A stretch of DNA of 12,903 nt from Frankiales bacterium (lineage in GTDB: Bacteria > Actinomycetota > Actinomycetes > Mycobacteriales > SCTD01): NCBI GenBank assembly GCA_025465145.1, contig JAODNS010000259.1, positions 1-12,903 of the forward strand, read 5' to 3'. Below, piece after piece: positions 12,199-12,903 of the stretch. A program made the translations under genes and the position numbers. The notes beneath the pieces are model-generated. The model ran no database searches and was not told where the DNA came from. It saw nothing but the letters and a program-made list of their open reading frames with translations. Positions within the stretch are counted from its first letter, which is position 1. Each line of letters starts with the position of its first letter.

Positions 12199-12899
12199 CG
12201 TACGACCAGCTCGCCACCATCCGCACCGAGGCGGACGCCTTCCTCGTGGCCGCACATCGGGGGCTCGAGCCGCAGGTGCCCGGCTGCCCGGACTGGACCG
12301 TCGGAGACCTCACCTACCACCTGGGCGTCGTGCACCGGAACCACGCGCGGCACGTCGTGCGAGGGGTGAGGACGGAGCCGGACTTCCCCGACGTACCGGA
12401 CCCGAGCGACGACGAGCTCCTCGGCTGGTTCGACGACGGCGTCGTGGCGCTGCTGACCGTGCTGCGCGAGACGCCGCGCGACCTGCCTGCGTGGAACTGG
12501 GCGTCGCACACGCCGCAGACGGCGGCCTTCTGGTCGCGGCGGATGGCCCTCGAGACAGCCGTGCACCGCTGGGACGCGGAGTCAGCGCACGGTCCGACGT
12601 GCGGCTTCGATCTCGCAGTGGCCGTCGACGGCGTGGACGAGATGATGACGGTGATGGGCCCGAGCGAGCCCGGCCCGGACATCCCGACCGGCGTCGCCGT
12701 CGTCCGTGCCACGGACGCCGGCCGCACCTGGGCGGTGCGCCTGGCGCCCGGGGTGTTCGAGGTGGTGGACGCCGCCCCCGGAACGCCGGATGCCGCCCTC
12801 GAAGGGACGGCATCGGCCCTGCTGCTGGCGCTGTGGGGACGGGCGGACGAGGTAACCGCGAGCGGCGACCAGGCCCTGGTCGACTACCTGCTGAGCTAG
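12195..12899 (+). CDS. DinB/maleylpyruvate isomerase-like (MDMPI) protein, possibly mycothiol-dependent
   Basis: This 234-aa protein is of the mycothiol-dependent maleylpyruvate isomerase-like superfamily: an N-terminal DinB-type four-helix metal-binding domain and a smaller C-terminal alpha/beta domain. The N-terminal domain shows VPGCPDWTVGDLTYHLGVVHR with H42, and MALETAVHRWDAE with E120 and H124. These match the His...Glu-x3-His zinc ligands of the characterised corynebacterial enzyme. D127 follows the last His as is usual. The C-terminal part (~170-234) ends in a helix, ASALLLALWGRADEV, typical of the family. The superfamily also includes proteins with no known thiol chemistry, so the reaction is not established. 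The GTG start overlaps the previous stop in a GTGA. It is the last gene of the SDR operon; its TAG ends 4 nt before the window edge, so any terminator lies outside. mshA nearby makes a mycothiol link reasonable but unproven. Confidence 0.87.
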   Translation: MTYDQLATIRTEADAFLVAAHRGLEPQVPGCPDWTVGDLTYHLGVVHRNHARHVVRGVRTEPDFPDVPDPSDDELLGWFDDGVVALLTVLRETPRDLPAWNWASHTPQTAAFWSRRMALETAVHRWDAESAHGPTCGFDLAVAVDGVDEMMTVMGPSEPGPDIPTGVAVVRATDAGRTWAVRLAPGVFEVVDAAPGTPDAALEGTASALLLALWGRADEVTASGDQALVDYLLS

Positions 12900-12903
12900 T
12901 CGG

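Noticed and set aside
1..12903. Mobile element, prophage, defence system or CRISPR array
   Set aside because: No transposase, integrase, phage, nuclease-defence or repeat-spacer pattern was found. The genes match a conserved chromosomal block, with uniform base composition.

Overview
The window is very GC-rich, with strong G/C bias at third codon positions, short or absent intergenic gaps, frequent GTG starts and overlapping stop/start codons. It also carries mshA, the first committed gene of mycothiol synthesis. Together these point to an actinobacterium. The gene order mshA - YbjN-like - gpmA ... Cys-rich protein (opposite strand) - ppx - TIM-barrel - proC, with an SDR gene divergent from mshA, matches from memory the Mycobacterium tuberculosis Rv0484c-Rv0500 neighbourhood, including relative orientations. 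This is therefore a conserved actinobacterial chromosomal block with lineage-specific insertions, not an obvious genomic island. I saw no rRNA, tRNA, CRISPR array, insertion sequence or prophage gene.

Layout. (1) 1-5079, minus strand: a tightly packed six-gene operon read right to left. Its genes are ppx, a sugar-phosphate-isomerase-like TIM barrel, a SAM methyltransferase, a haloalkane-dehalogenase-family hydrolase, proline dehydrogenase, and proC (cut by the left edge). Gaps are 9 bp or less, or the genes overlap. (2) 5104-5883, plus strand: a Cys-rich DUF3109-like protein, divergent from ppx across only 24 bp that contain a palindromic -10-like element. (3) 5880-10217, minus strand: mshA, a YbjN-domain protein, gpmA and a secreted subtilisin-family protease, read right to left. 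The protease gene meets the Cys-rich gene head-on, and the two share a CTAG at their stop codons. (4) 10293-12899, plus strand: a four-gene operon in which each junction is a 4-bp GTGA/ATGA overlap. It encodes an SDR oxidoreductase, a methyltransferase-like protein, a small helical protein that looks like a haem-less relative of a c-type-cytochrome-like family, and a DinB/maleylpyruvate-isomerase-like protein.

How the genes may work together. MshA makes the mycothiol precursor, and the last gene of the divergent operon belongs to a superfamily with mycothiol-dependent members, so thiol/redox chemistry is a plausible theme around 8.9-12.9 kb. ProC and proline dehydrogenase catalyse opposite directions of proline/P5C interconversion and are translationally coupled, which suggests a proline-P5C redox cycle or tight co-regulation. 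Ppx degrades polyphosphate, and gpmA is a core glycolytic gene. The main departures from the conserved order are the protease where senX3-regX3 would be expected, and the methyltransferase, dehalogenase and proline dehydrogenase inserted before proC. No dramatic new system is evident. The best leads are the compact symmetric promoters with apparently leaderless starts, the haem-less cytochrome-like protein, and the inserted genes.
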